A DNA stretch of 64,000 bases from Blasia pusilla (GCA_050084515.1 CM114271.1:57660001-57724000); one strand, 5' to 3'. Shown: positions 10,223 through 21,869, numbered from the stretch's first letter. The notes: a model not told the origin generated them from the sequence alone. A program made the numbers and translations.

Positions 10223-12352
10223 CTACACAAATTGGTCCAGGAATTTTTCTACACTCGTGTACTGTACTTCTGGATACAGATCAGTTGCCTCCACTTCATT
10301 AGGGGCCAGAACCTGATCCATCTCACCTTTCAAGAAAATGGAATACCTAATGGCGAGCAGCATACTGAGCGTCATGTTCGGCACAATCAATGGGCTTCCT
10401 GGTGCTGCACACAGAGGCAGTGACAGGAATTCGCTAACGAATTAAAGGTATACAAGCTACCAATGGTTCCAAGAGATGAGATCTGACAAGACATCACGAG
10501 AGAGCAGCAACGATTGGAATGTTTTTATGTGTAAGGCACTCTGGTCTGGTCCAGAACTATATTCTTTTTAACAGTATTCAAATAACATATTTTTTGCTTA
10601 CCTGCGATTGCCTGCAACATTTCTTGCTCTGACATGTGGATTTTCTCAAGAACATGGCCAATCTTGCCTTCCCACAACGCCACAACCCGCTTTGGGGAAA
10701 GGAAGCTGAGTTGCGGACGAATGCTGAGAGTCTTGTTGATGGTTCGAGGGTCGTCTATGGCCTTGATGACGTAAGTAGCAATGTCTTCCGGACATACGAA
10801 AGGAACTGCACTCCAAACAACAGTAAGTTGTAGTATGCGCACCAGAAATGCAGCACGAACCGTCCTCATCAAACTTCGAGCTAAAACTGGAAACATGTCA
10901 TTGTCCCTTCAGCCCCTATCATAATGTGCTACCACTTTGGGAACTCTAAGCTACAGCATGATTTAGCATCGAGATGTTGCTCAACCTCTGGATCTTGAAG
11001 TAACGTATCCGTTACCCCTAACTCCAATGGATGGAACTCGATTTACGTCCGACGTGACGAACTTCTCATTACCTTTAGCCTCCCCATCGCCATAAAATAC
11101 GACTTTGTCTCTAGGTGGAGTTTTCTTTGCCAAACTCTCGGTCACTTGCCAGAGTGGGGTGAGGAAAAAGCTCGCGAAGGTCACATTGGCAACAAACGTA
11201 TATGGAATTCCAGACTGTTCAGTTAGCCGGCGAATGTCCCTTTTGAGTCCCAAACTGCCTTGAAGTGGTTCCAACAATGTGGCCCTGTCGACATTGATTC
11301 CATACTCTGAGGGTAAAAACCTCTGCCATGGTTGTTGGTCCAGGGACAACAGAAAAGATCAGGTCAGTTTCTCCTGCAGACTGTCGGGCTAAACAGAGCC
11401 ACTCGAAAAGAAACGATTCAAGCTAGAGGTACTAGCTCATCAGGACTCACAGGAGAGCTCAACACAAGCCCCACCACTCGGTAATTTTTGTTATACCTTG
11501 ATTGTGCCAGCTTCTTTGATTGCCTCAATCAATTTCGATTGCTCGTAGATAGCAGCTCCACCGACAGTTGAAATCACTATATCCACTCCTTTGAGCGCTT
11601 TGAGCAAGATCTCACGGTCGTCGAGTGAACCCTACGAGACAATGGGCAAAAGTAGGCAAACTGAATGATCGACAGGTGTATGCAGCTTTCGTACAACGCG
11701 TAAAGGGCTATCTCTTTCTGCCCCAGCACGACAGGTGAGTATTTGCCGATAAGACCGAATTCGTCAAGCAAGGTCAAAGCGCATCATTTCCACTCTCATC
11801 TTCAATCATTAGAACGGAATTCAGGTGCGTAGTTGTTTGCTGTGACATTTGAGCATGAGCAGTGAAAAGAAATTGTTACTCACATGGAAGAACACTCCAT
11901 CGCGCTTAGAATTTCACAGTATTGCAGGACAATTTTTCTTTCTTCGAGACTAGTCCCACGACATTTTCCGATTCGGTCTGGCGGAATGATCACAATCTTT
12001 TGTATAATCTAGTTCTAAAGCAATATGACACCGACGCCTCTTGAGGAATCGAGAATTGGAGCCTTCCTGAAGCCATACCATAACGAGCTCCTTCTAAAAG
12101 ATCGAGAACCGGAGCCCGGCTCTAGTAGTCTAACACCGTTCTCCCTCAAAAAGACCGATAACCAGAGCCTACCTCAAACAATGTCACGCCGAGCTCCCTA
12201 AAGGAGTCGAGAAGTGGAGCATTGTCCCGATTCGAGATTGCTTGGGGACGAATGAGTGCTGCGGTCGGATGCCCGGCAGCAACACTCGCCTTTGTGACCA
12301 TGGCGCCCAAGTAACCCGTGGCACCGACTACCAGTATCCTGCTGTGATCCAT
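10223..12352 (-). CDS. Isoflavone/phenylcoumaran benzylic ether reductase-like (NmrA-type SDR), 5 exons
   Basis: Five exons join in phase: 12352-12173, 11631-11497, 11322-11073, 10805-10602 and 10404-10223, all with GT-AG introns, giving 316 residues, the usual family length. The start is MDHSRILVVGATGYLG, with the Rossmann GxxGxxG near residues 9-15. An upstream in-frame Met at 12394 would add 14 residues outside the family alignment. Exon 2 has VDIVISTVGG, exon 3 RFLPSEYG. The Lys of LGLKRDIRR (about residue 132) aligns with the catalytic Lys of PCBER and pinoresinol reductase. Exon 4 has VCPEDIATYVIKAIDDPRT and exon 5 the family C terminus LYPEVQYTSVEKFLDQFV. Known members reduce benzylic ethers of lignans/neolignans or related phenolics with NADPH in the cytosol. 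The substrate here cannot be told: the pocket segment FVANVTFASFF differs from typical SSNCFAGYF. Leucoanthocyanidin reductase is the alternative. The gene looks intact. Confidence 0.92.
12014..12220 (-). repeat. Four ~53-bp degenerate tandem copies spanning the exon 1/intron 1 border
   Basis: On the minus strand the last 48 bp of exon 1 (12220-12173, gctccacttctcgactcc to tttgag) is followed inside intron 1 by three diverged copies. They begin gctctggttatcggtc (about 12168), gctccggttctcgatc (about 12115) and gctccaattctcgatt (about 12062), a spacing of 52-53 bp. Each keeps a gagg/gtcg-like middle and an AG-containing end corresponding to the splice-donor area. Confidence 0.8.
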
Positions 12353-13821
12353 GGCGCCCCCGCTTCGGTTTCTGCTCGACACCCTGAACTCCATCTATCT
12401 CCGGTCTTCAGATTGACCAGTGACGAGTTCCGTGCTCTGCACAATTCTCAGCCGTCCGAGGCCGCCAATAATATCAAGTGTCCGCAGTCCAGGATGGATT
12501 GGATGAGTCCAAGCAACCACTTCTACACCGCTTGAAATGACGATCCACACTTCTTCAAACGATCCAGTCCCGGTGTGCTATCGGACGCAATAGTGGAAAG
12601 AGTCCAGTCTTGACAGACAGAAGATTTTGCACAATTCGAGGACGAAGGACCTGTGAAACGCTTTGAACTTGGAAGGAAACGATATGAGCTCATGGATTCA
12701 CCATGAACGGTGAGTAGAAAAGTCACAAGGGCTCAAGGACTAGAGAAACAAGAGGGCCACACAGGTCACGAAGAAAAGACATCCCCATCAACCATAGAGG
12801 TTACATAATTCTTGGCAAGAGAACGAAAGACGGTGGGGTAAAGTACAAAAATGGCATTAAAAACTCGATGAATCCTAAGGCCATCCGGGGACACGAAAGG
12901 AACCCACGAACCTAACCCCTCGGAAATCTATATACTAATCTGAGGAGGCAGTTTTTGGCTGCTCCTCAGTTTTCTATGTGGGGTCGCAGGAAGAGAAATA
13001 GATAAACAGAATATTTAAATAGGATTTCTAAGTAGGATCCGACGTCAGATACACATGCACTCCTTCATTTTGTAAGATTGTTTGTTAGAACGAAAGACGG
13101 TTCGAAATTATTAAAAACTAGAGTGTTGCCCGTACTATCCACGAGTGTTGCATGAAACCTGGTGAAAAAAGAAATCGATCGACCCTTTCATTCGTGGATT
13201 ACATTCAATTTTCGTGTTGACACGTGTGTCACCGCAAAGAAAACTATCAGAGAAAGAGGGATTCTTTGAAACTCGTTGAAACGCGAAATGTCGGAAGGAA
13301 AGCATCGTTCGAATCGCGAGTCTTGGAGTCGAGGTCCATTACTATTCTCGTTATGTCTTGTGTTACCTGAAACGAAACTGAAGTGAAGGTAAGCTAGTGG
13401 AGGAGCTTGCAATCTAAAACGGGAGCTAAATTTCACAATTTACGCTGCAGAGAATTCTATATGTCTTCGAGTGTCGTGGCCAATTTCTCTTTGATTCTGT
13501 GCAGGCCCTCGAATGCTCTTCCTGGGGTTGAAATTCGATGTCAAATCCGAATTGGAAATCCAGAATGCATAAGGCTAGACGTAGGAGTCGAGACTGCCAA
13601 AGACTCGGAGCGGGTAAATGAAAACAAATTTACACACCTTTACATGGACATATGAATGGCATTACCCTCTCATTGAACTAATTACTCTGCAATGCCAGAC
13701 TACCAGATTATCCAAATGTGTAGTGGAACCCTAGTTACATCTGCGTCTACATGTACACAGCAACGAAGTTAATGGGTCTTGGTGCTGAGCTGAACCCTAA
13801 ACCAAGAAAGGATCCGAACCA
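12353..13821. other. Upstream region of the reductase; no recognised gene
   Basis: This is the 5' side of the reductase gene and the 3' side of the peroxidase relic. It should hold the reductase promoter, but I see no convincing TATA box or other defined element. Open frames here are short and lack family resemblance. Confidence 0.35.
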
Positions 13822-14775
13822 TCAGTTCACGACAGCACAATCTCTCCTAATTTCGGCATCGAGTCCTGAAGTAACTGTTGTTTTCACGTTGAGGTTGCCC
13901 AGCTTCAACATGGCTGCAACGAAATCTTTGTACCGCAGGTCCTGATCGGCAGCATACTTGTGTACTCCAGAGTTAAATCGCGCATCTTGGTGTAAGCCTT
14001 GATCTGACTCCGACAATTCCTGTCGTAGTTCCAAGTTTCCGTGGAACACGTTGTCGAAGGCCTCAGGCTCAGGAGGGGTGTTGTCCAAGTTGCCAACGAT
14101 GCGAGGATCTACTCCTGATGGGCATGTTCCTAGTAGGTAATCAACAAACGTTTCACTCAATGTGGGATCAACCCGCCAGCTGCTTGAGAAGTTGTACGCT
14201 CGGAAATCAAACTCTCCGCAATATGCAAACCCGATTGTACGCGCTCCTGCATCAACAACGGGAGCTCATATAAAAATTCCAAAATCAGGTCGGTGGCATT
14301 GCAGAATTCAAGAAGAAACAGTGTAGCTAACGTAGTCACAGTCACTCTGAAACCGGCCCCGAAAGTGGACTTCGTAAGGCAAACCTTCAACTGCCAGAAA
14401 GTTATACATTAACTAATGCTCACGATGATAATCCAAATTAGTATTCTCGTGTGGAGAGCTTGGTGCTCAAATTCAGATCCATCCGTCAATCCAGTTTGCT
14501 GCGAAAAGACAATCTGGAGGTTGACCTGATAAATAAATGATCGTTTGGCCTGGAGAGAAGGGGAATACCCACGAGCGCGAGCATCTCTTGAGCACAGAAA
14601 TTTTGGGCAGCAAAGTTGATCGGCAGCTGGTCAATGCTGAAATGGTAAATGGAAGAGTTTCCGCGGCCTGAGCTGCAGTCGACGTCCTCCCATCTTGGCG
14701 TACTTTCAGCACCTCATATCTCGGTCCCCCTGCCTGCCTGTACGCACCACCGTCTCTAATCAAATCACAACACTG
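13822..14775 (-). pseudogene. Class III peroxidase, truncated remnant lacking the proximal heme His
   Basis: The last exon (14246-13822) reads RTIGFAYCGEFDFRAYNF, then NVFHGNLELRQELSESDQ, then KDFVAAMLKLGNLNV, ending EIRRDCAVVN, the typical peroxidase C terminus. The preceding exon (about 14770-14569) reads GGPRYEV, DGRTST and, after a frame change, FSIDQLPINFAAQ and EMLALVG, with a GT donor at 14568. Across the junction the heme-binding signature reads EMLALVGARTIG, where the family has H in place of R. Between LP and FSIDQL only 8 nt occur where a whole number of codons is expected, so the frame is broken. The N-terminal half with the distal His and the signal peptide is not found upstream. 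Known members are secreted heme enzymes oxidising phenolics with H2O2. This copy is very probably dead. Confidence 0.85.
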
Positions 14776-15103
14776 CTATCCGTTGGCAACTCACAACATT
14801 TCTCACCACCCCACATGCTTCGTACCTCTCCATGAATTCTGCAAATCTCCCGTGGAAGGATCAGGTGCGAACCAACCTCTGAGACGAGATTCAATCACCA
14901 AAATCTTGCTGGATTTCAACTTTTCGGTTACCGATGACTCGATGTTCACATCGACCTTGACTTGCTTCAGACCAAAGTTGGAGGTAGCTTATAAGTGGTG
15001 TGCGACGTATCTTTCAGATTGTGTTCCAAGTGCCCTGCGTTTGAAGCTCCGCAAGCGCGATGGTCCATCACGCGGGACTCGGCTGCGGGAAGGATCTACA
15101 GGT

Positions 15104-15472
15104 ATGTTGATAGAGTCTGGGGACATCCACAGCTCGCTTACATTGAATGAGAGAGGGAGACTGACAGGACTCTTCACATAGATCCTGCATACTACTTTTG
15201 ATCAAGGGCAAAAAGCCCGAGAAAGGTACAAGCAACAGAGTGTTGCGTAGATTTATTGATGGTACGTTATCCAGAAGGCTCAGAAAGGTACAGGAAGAGA
15301 GAGACTGTACTCATCAGATGGTTCAATCAGTGCTGCCGTAACCTTTCGACCATACACAGGGAAGAGAGGGAGAGACTGATTGAGTAGATTTGTAGTCCAC
15401 GGAGAATGCATGTTGATAGAGTCTGGGGACATCCACGGCTCGCTTCCATTGAAAGAGAGAGAGAGAGAGTCT
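15104..15472. repeat. Direct repeats of a 62-bp unit
   Basis: Positions 15104-15165 and 15411-15472 share atgttgatagagtctggg, gacatccac and a following gctcgctt-cattga-gagaga stretch with few changes. Between them lie partial echoes, for example gaaaggtacaggaagagaga and ctttcgaccatacac with ccttgcgaccatagac. The whole block looks like a decayed local duplication; no protein is recognised. Confidence 0.7.
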
Positions 15473-15812
15473 GTCGTAGCCTTGCGACCATAGACCAACC
15501 TGCTTGGACGGTGCTCGAGACTGGGATAGGATGTGTATAGAGAGAGGAAGAAGTGAAGAAGGTACAATATGAGAGTACCAAACATAACAACGTGTTGGTA
15601 CGAAGCTTCCAAGTGTCAACCAAGAAACTCTTCGCCACACCATCTACTTACCTGATTGGGATCCCGATAGACATTACTTACCAGTGCAGCAGTTTTGTGC
15701 AATGAATCAAGGCTACTGAATGTGTTGAACAATTCTGGTGTTACCAACTTAGCAATATGAGCATATGCTGTAGCTCATTGTGTTGTGAATTTTGCGCAGG
15801 AGACCAAGTAAT

Positions 15813-16193
15813 TGTCATCTAAAGCTCATGCAGAAAAACGAGCAGACGAGAAGTGGTCAACACTGGTTTTTCATAGAAAATGCGTTTTTTCAATTTGATT
15901 TACTTTCCTGAGAAGGATTACAAGAACTAACAGCCCCACCGGGAAATACGTCCTTAACAAGGCAGAGAGGGCGCGTGGCAGAGCCGCGGAAGCTCCATTC
16001 AAACATAGTTCAGGCGCCAGCTGGTAAATGACAGCAATGAAAATCCAGAAAACAAACCCAGATTAAACCAGGAAAGAGAGGACCCACGGCAGAGCTGCGG
16101 AAGCCCCATTCAAACACCGACAAGGCACTAGCCTAGAGTAAACCTGGATAACACGAGAAAGGTCGAGGAAGACAAAGAAGAGTCATGCTCTTC
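15813..16193 (-). repeat. Candidate 3' LTR of Copia-2
   Basis: Positions 15813-15985 closely match 20296-20475, as in gaaaatgcg-tttt-caatttgatttactttc then gagaaggattacaa and cccggaaatacgtcct, in the same orientation at both ends of the element. The inner limit is set at the polypurine-like gagccaggggg (about 16197-16207, minus strand), just after RNase H. Inside, gtggcagagccgcggaagctcc (about 15977) and cacggcagagctgcggaagcccc (about 16084) form a diverged tandem pair that is absent from the other terminus. Confidence 0.6.
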
Positions 16194-16301
16194 AGAGACC
16201 CCCTGGCTCGACCACTTTCAGTGTAGACAGAGATTGCGGTAAAGACTGAAGACCGATAAGATCAAGAAAACGTCGAAAAGAGATCCCTGCTAAAGGTTTA
16301 G

Positions 16302-16778
16302 TTAGCCCGTCCGCAGGCATTTCGTGAGTTGAGAGGTAAGACAACGAGACTGCTCCTTTCCTGACTTGGTAACGAACAAAATGTGCTTGGTACGCGAATG
16401 ATGTTCAGGGTTGATAGTGAGTGCGAGAGCAGGTTTATTGTCGCCGTAGATAACCACTGTGCTAACATCAGATGTGGAAAGACTGAGGTGTTGTAAAAGA
16501 CTGCGAAGCCAAACGGCCTCTTTAGTGGCAATGGAGTAAACAACATGTTCTGCTTCACTAGAACTGGTAGCAATTACCGGCTGTTTCCTCAATTTCCAAC
16601 TGATAGGACCTCCTGCAAGCTTGAATAGGTAGCCAGAGGTGGATTTTCGATCAAGTGTGTTGCTGGCGTAGGACGTATCAAAATAGCCTTGGAAATTTAA
16701 GGAATGAATCTCAAGGCCTTGTGAGAATGCGTTGTGAAATTTGATACTCAAATCGATGGTACAGTAAACATAAGCCAA
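16302..16778 (-). pseudogene. Copia-2 RNase H
   Basis: An open frame of 158 codons carries FQGYFDTSYASNTLDRKSTS, then GYLFKLAGGPISWKLRKQP, SSSEAEHV and VIYGDNKPALALTINPEHHS. These are the Copia RNase H landmarks with the D, E and D positions recognisable. The C terminus is frameshifted relative to family members. It would degrade RNA in the RNA/DNA hybrid during reverse transcription. Confidence 0.8.
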
Positions 16779-16784
16779 AACTTG

Positions 16785-17744
16785 TCAGATCGAACTCTGA
16801 TGTGCGGGAGCCGAATTATGTGCAAATTGCCCTAGTTGAGCACATCGTTCGGCAATGTTTGGTCGTGTCAAGATGGCCAAATACATCAAAGATCCCACCA
16901 TGGATTGGTACAGGTGACAATCATCAGGAGTAGCTTGCATAGAAATTGGAGTGAGGTGATCAGAGGCAAAAGCACGAGTCTCCTTATGAAAACGGCAAAG
17001 AATTTTGGTGATGAAGTCGATTTGAGCGATGTAGAGAAGTCTGTCTTTTCTATTCCTGAGAATAAGAAGGCCCAAATACTCTGTGAGATCACCCATCTCC
17101 CATCTGTGGTACCTCATAGCGAGACGTAAGTATGTCTTCCAAGTGAGCAAATGCCGGCAAACGTTTTGGAGATGGTGATGATGTCATCGACACAGAGCAC
17201 GGAAAGATCACCATTGTGACGTGATGCCACGAAACACAAGGATCCGAAGGAATTGGAAATAACCCATGCTTTGCTAAATATTGAGTAACGTCAAGGTAGC
17301 AGAGACGTGGCGATTGTCGCAAACCATATAGAGCCTTGAGTAGGTGCCAAAGTAGAAGCTGACCCCTAATGTCGTATGTTTCATAGCCTGGGGGAGGCTT
17401 GATACAAAGTGGAGGCTGACCTGCCATGATTGCATATAAAAATGCCGCAACAACATTGTAACACTTGGCCACAAGATCTCCAGGGGCAACCAAAGCCATT
17501 AAAGTTCGAAAAGTCTCTGGTCTAATGACATACGCAAAAGTATCTTAAAAGTCCTCACTGGGTTTCTGTTTGTCCCCTCATGCAACAAAACAAGCCATTC
17601 CAATTTTTTAGAATAAACCCACTTTGAAGGAATAATCCGAGCACATGGAGGAAGTGTGGTAAGATGAGCAACCTTTAACTTGGGTAATTTTTTGATCTCC
17701 GTTTGCTCCGTGTCACGCCATGACGAGGCCTCGGACGAACGCAT
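16785..17744 (-). pseudogene. Copia-2 reverse transcriptase
   Basis: Fragments in three frames cover the RT. 17499-17744 holds the N-terminal part (IIPSKWVYSKK). 17089-17499 reads CYNVVAAFLYAIMAGQPPL and LLKALYGLRQSP; the first catalytic Asp of the usual QMDV is Asn here. The CVDDIITISKT box (about 17170-17205) survives, but in a frame different from the flanking coding. 16785-17150 has LTEYLGLLI and YQSMVGSLMYLAILTRPNI. Frameshifts at both ends of the CVDD box and the lost Asp argue for an inactive enzyme. Confidence 0.85.
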
Positions 17745-17759
17745 AGCTTCCCTGTGATT

Positions 17760-18940
17760 TCAAGGAGTTTCCATGTTGGAAACATGATATAGCGTTAAAG
17801 AATAAGAATAAAGAAGTGTCGGCGGTTTATGAGCAAGAAGTGCAAAGTGAGCAAAATCGCCAATGAATCGCGAGGGTGGGACACCTTTGTTAACCCGTGT
17901 AGAACGCCTGAGTTCACGTAAGGTCTCAGAATTTGCCGCATTAAGATCCTGACAAAAATCGAGAGGAGATATGTTACCAAGTGGAGGGATCATAATAGAA
18001 ACCTCATCAATTACTAGTAAATTGTTAGAAGGTGTTGAAAGAATATTGTCTCGATGGGGAGCAGCCGATGGCGATGGTGTTGTACTAGAAGAGAGATCAG
18101 TGGTTGATGACATAGGCTAAAGATCAGTGAGCCGTTGTGAATCAAGAAACGGAACTATTGGAAAAGATTGGCCAATTGTCAAATTGACAAGATCATTTTC
18201 GGAGAATAGAGTACTCGCTATAGTGGTAGGAAATTAATCCAATAGAGTAGAAGACGCATCCTCGGGAACTCCAGCGTTGATTCATTCATCAAATGTCACA
18301 TAATCAGATTCTTGTATTTGACGAGTGTTGAGACACCAAATCCGATACTTCAGACCGTCACCGTAGCCTACTAGATGACCACGTACAGCACGAGGTGAAA
18401 ACTTATCGCCACAGGCTGAGTCGTAGGTGGTATATGAACATAGGCAATCACGCCAAAAATCCGAAGATGCGCCACATTAGAAGTATAGGAAAGCTTGAGT
18501 GTCGTCCTCAGATAAACCATAGGCAAGATAAGAGAAGGATTGACACTAGTCGGCGACAGGTTAGCCAGATAAACGGCTGCAGCAACAACTTCTAGCCAGA
18601 GATTGGACGCTAATTTCGAATCAATTAACATAGCACAAGCTTTTGCAGCGATTAAGCCATGTCCTCTTTCAGCAATACTATTTTGAGTATGATGGTAAGG
18701 TGTCGAGTGTATAATCTCGCAACCTTGACTGCAAAGGTAGTCTAGAAGAACAATGTTGCCAAATTTGCCACCATTATTGCAGAAGACTTCTAAGATAGTC
18801 GTAGAGTATTGGTTCTTGACAGCAGCAAAAAATTGTTGAAGAATAGAGAGTGCCTGACTTTTATTGTTCATACAAGAAGCTAGGCCAATGGAACCTAGAA
18901 TAATCATCGGTAAACAAGATGAATTACTGCTTGTTGCCAA
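17760..18940 (-). pseudogene. Copia-2 integrase core and linker
   Basis: 18371-18940 (189 codons) resembles the Copia integrase core: NNGGKFGN where families have a DNGGEY-type box, then TPYHHTQNSIAERGHG and VAAAVYLANLSPTSVNP. The second catalytic Asp is replaced by Asn. 17760-18113 is the variable linker between integrase and RT, with the characteristic LRRSTRVNKGVPPSRF. The two pieces are separated by stops. Confidence 0.8.
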
Positions 18941-18952
18941 AACCGGTGGTCG

Positions 18953-19793
18953 TCATTGTTCCGTATGAGTGTGTATTGTTGTGCAGATTTTTCGAGTTGA
19001 TTTGGCCAAGGAACATGCATCGCATGACTCATAAGGTGTCGTATCAGTGAGATGTACACCTTCCTCTTTAATGAGCTGCTTTAGGCCATCTATGTGAAGA
19101 TGAGCCATGCATTGATGTAAAGAGATGCTAAGAAGTTGTACAAGCATAGACTTGCATGGAGGCTCCACGAGTGTTGAATGACGAACAGAAAATACCTTAA
19201 TCTTTGAGGCCATCAACCTTGTGGATATGAGCGAATTCTTGGCCACTTGCATGAGTAATGAACTTAGAATGCCAACCTTGCCAGAAAACCCCACGCTGCT
19301 TGAAGAGGTGCTCAGAGATGGTATTCAAAGCACTACTTGGCATGTAATGGACTTGATGCAACATAATAGATCGATAAGAATTATCATTGAGACGTAAATG
19401 CAAGTCAAGATCTCCATATCCAAGAGAAACTATAGAACCCGCACCTGTATTGATCGACATTGGATATGCAACATAATTTGTAATCATATTTGGTTGATTA
19501 CAAAAGTGGGGATCCGCACCGAAATCAGCTATCCACGAATGATTATCAATGATATTATGTTTGCGCTCATTCTTGTGGCTCCACTCGTCTTGTGCTTCTT
19601 GAATTAAAATATCAAGAGAAGGAGTGTTGTTGGGATCACGACGCATAAGCTCTCTCTTATTGACAGCCCAATGATAGAAATGGGGATCAAGAATGAGTAT
19701 AAATTGCATCACTTGAATGACGGGATCAATTGTGATTCCAACAGTTGTGCATCGATCAATTGCCTCATGATATTGTATCCCAAACATCTCCAT
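18953..19793 (-). pseudogene. Copia-2 gag C-terminal part, protease and HHCC finger
   Basis: 19197-19793 (198 codons) starts with a gag C-terminal part. It then gives SWIADFGADPHFCNQ, where active Copia proteases have D-S/T-GA, so the catalytic triplet is altered. The gag CCHC knuckle usually found before it is missing. 18953-19294 reads LHQCMAHLHIDGLKQLI and YESCDACSLAKSTR, the HHCC finger of GAG-pre-integrase. Confidence 0.75.
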
Positions 19794-19862
19794 GTCCTTG
19801 CCCTTGTATTGAAGTTTGACAAAATGTACCTAGTTATCGTGTTTTTGGATCAACCCTTGGGG

Positions 19863-20291
19863 CTAATATTGAGGTTTTAGCTTCTTCCAACAGTTGCACA
19901 CGGTAAGAACCTTTGCCAATGTATTTTGAATATATGGCTTGCAAGTAGAGATAACTAGCATATGAGCATGAGCCCCTTGAGCAACATACGCCGCCAAGCG
20001 TGCTTTATAGAGATAATCGCACTCATCAATGTGCTGGACAAGAAGAGTTGCGGTACCGTCGACGAATTTCCAGACGCCACGAGCAGCAAGAGTGATATAG
20101 AGTAAAAGTTGCCATGATTCATAATTGGAATTCCCCTCAAGTTTGGGGATAAGATGACTACTATCTCGATAAGTCATTGTCATTATGTTGTGAGAAGAAT
20201 AGATAGAGTGCAAACCAAGAAATCTTTGTTGAGACTCGAGCGAATTGCAGTATAGGTCAATTTCTGCGTGAAGGATGAAATCTAGGCCCAT
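19863..20291 (-). pseudogene. Copia-2 gag N-terminal part
   Basis: 142 codons include LEGNSNYESWQLLLYITLAA followed by RGVWKFVDGT, the signature of Copia gag N-terminal domains. It begins just after the 5' terminal repeat. A frame change separates it from the downstream gag part at 19793. Confidence 0.75.
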
Positions 20292-20295
20292 AACA

Positions 20296-20475
20296 TGTCA
20301 TCTAAAGCGGAATTGACGCTCATGCATAAAAATGAGTTGAAAGACCAGAAGTGGTCCACGCGGGTTTTTGCGTAGAAAATGCGTTTTTACAATTTGATTT
20401 ACTTTCTTGAGAAGGATTACAACAACTACCCGCCCCACCCGGAAATACGTCCTAAACAAGGCAAAGGTGGGTGGT
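20296..20475 (-). repeat. Candidate 5' LTR remnant of Copia-2
   Basis: Matches 15813-15985 along its length with scattered substitutions. Beyond about 20475 the similarity stops although the other terminus extends to about 16193. This LTR therefore looks truncated or replaced on its outer side. Confidence 0.6.
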
Positions 20476-21869
20476 GAGGGAGATAAGGTCAGCACATGAA
20501 ACCACTGCGGGTTTTGCTTGTGTGATGTGTGATTGCATCGAATCCATCTCCAGACAACAACAGATTTTCGTGCGGAAGAAGATACGGAGCACACTAGCTG
20601 CCACGATTCTAGAATCGTTGTACTTGGTCCACGAGGTTCGAGCTGCAAAATATATTCCAGCTCTGTGCAGGTCTGATCGTAGTAGTCAGCTCTCAGTTCG
20701 CTGCAATCTCACCGCCGCCATAAGCACCACCAGACCAACCAAAACCCTAGTATACACAAGGTATTTCCATTTCCAATCGATGTCACTCCGATACCCCACT
20801 CCAGGCCCGTGATCAACAAACATCAACTGTCACCCACTATGCTTTTCCGCATGAAGAGGCTCGCTTCAGATTAGGCCGGAAAATGACATGAAGACTCTGG
20901 TTAAACCTAAAGATTCCATCCGCTTTGTTTACCAGACTGTGAAACCGAGGTTGTCTCATCAGCTCAACACACGACATCTCTTCCGCTTTGGCAACGGACG
21001 GTTTCGATTTCATGTCTCATCGCTCTAATGGTGGAACTCTGTGAGCGGCCTCTGCTAAGATCAAGACTGATACGCATTCCTTTCGGATTTGGGCAGCTGA
21101 AGAACTTTATTTTTTCCTCGAAAAAGGCAGCTCAGATGCGCATGAGCTCCGGACATCCATGTGGAGCTCGATCTACATTGATGGACGGTTTAGACTCTTA
21201 GAGAGGGATCACAGCCGGTCACCGGTGGTGGGCACGAGCGGGTGGCGAATCCACGTACGACGACGGTAAAGGCTGTAAAGCATGCACTGGAAGAGAGACG
21301 ACTATTGCCTCATAATTACGATAACGTTCGATTTGGCAACCACCGGGCGAATTCCGTTAGGAGAGGCGGATTATGCGCCGCTCGTCCGAGCTGTCATTGT
21401 CAAATAGAATAGTCAGAGCTCACGGAAGGAAATCCAATCCGAGAATCGCGCACGCAGTGCTTAATTTCTACATTCTAAGTCTTTTCTATTGTCAGTTTCT
21501 CCTGCGCCGGCGAGACTTAGAAGTCCCGCCTTCATTCCAGCAGACCAGCAGACCTGGGATTGTGTGACTGCATTCGAGGCGTTGCCAGATGGTTTGCCGG
21601 TGGCATCACGAGCCACAGGACCATTAATAACTTTGGTCTGTTCCGCATACCGTGAACCTCCAATGATGATATGAACGAGAGAGTATCTTCGCGGAGATAC
21701 CCCTTTCAGCAGCCGCGAATTTGGTCAGTCTGAGGTACATTCATTCTCTCTTCTGTGGTCAATAATCATTCATTCCAATCTACGGCGCGAAAAGCTTGCA
21801 GACTGGAGGGAAGAAATCCGGACCTTGGTGCAGGTCAGCTCGGATAATCTTCCCAGCATTTCATTTTAG
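20476..21869. other. No recognised gene
   Basis: The stretch lies between the Copia-2 terminus and the endonuclease-domain ORF. A reverse-transcriptase palm domain would be expected here if the downstream ORF were a full non-LTR element, but no such motifs are visible. This supports 5' truncation of that element. Confidence 0.4.

Larger units (their letters stand above)
16200..20295 (-). mobile_element. Decayed Ty1/Copia retrotransposon body (Copia-2)
   Basis: On the minus strand gag, protease, GAG-pre-integrase, integrase, reverse transcriptase and RNase H remnants follow in Copia order from 20291 down to 16302. Similar ~170-bp sequences bound the element. Immediately inside the 5' terminus the minus strand reads tgttatgggcctag, the position of a primer-binding site, though I cannot name the tRNA. 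Several catalytic residues are lost and there are multiple frameshifts, so the element cannot move by itself. Confidence 0.85.

Noticed and set aside
15280-15643. Three overlapping minus-strand frames of over 100 codons
   Set aside because: All three frames on one strand are open at once across GA-rich duplicated DNA; none resembles a family.
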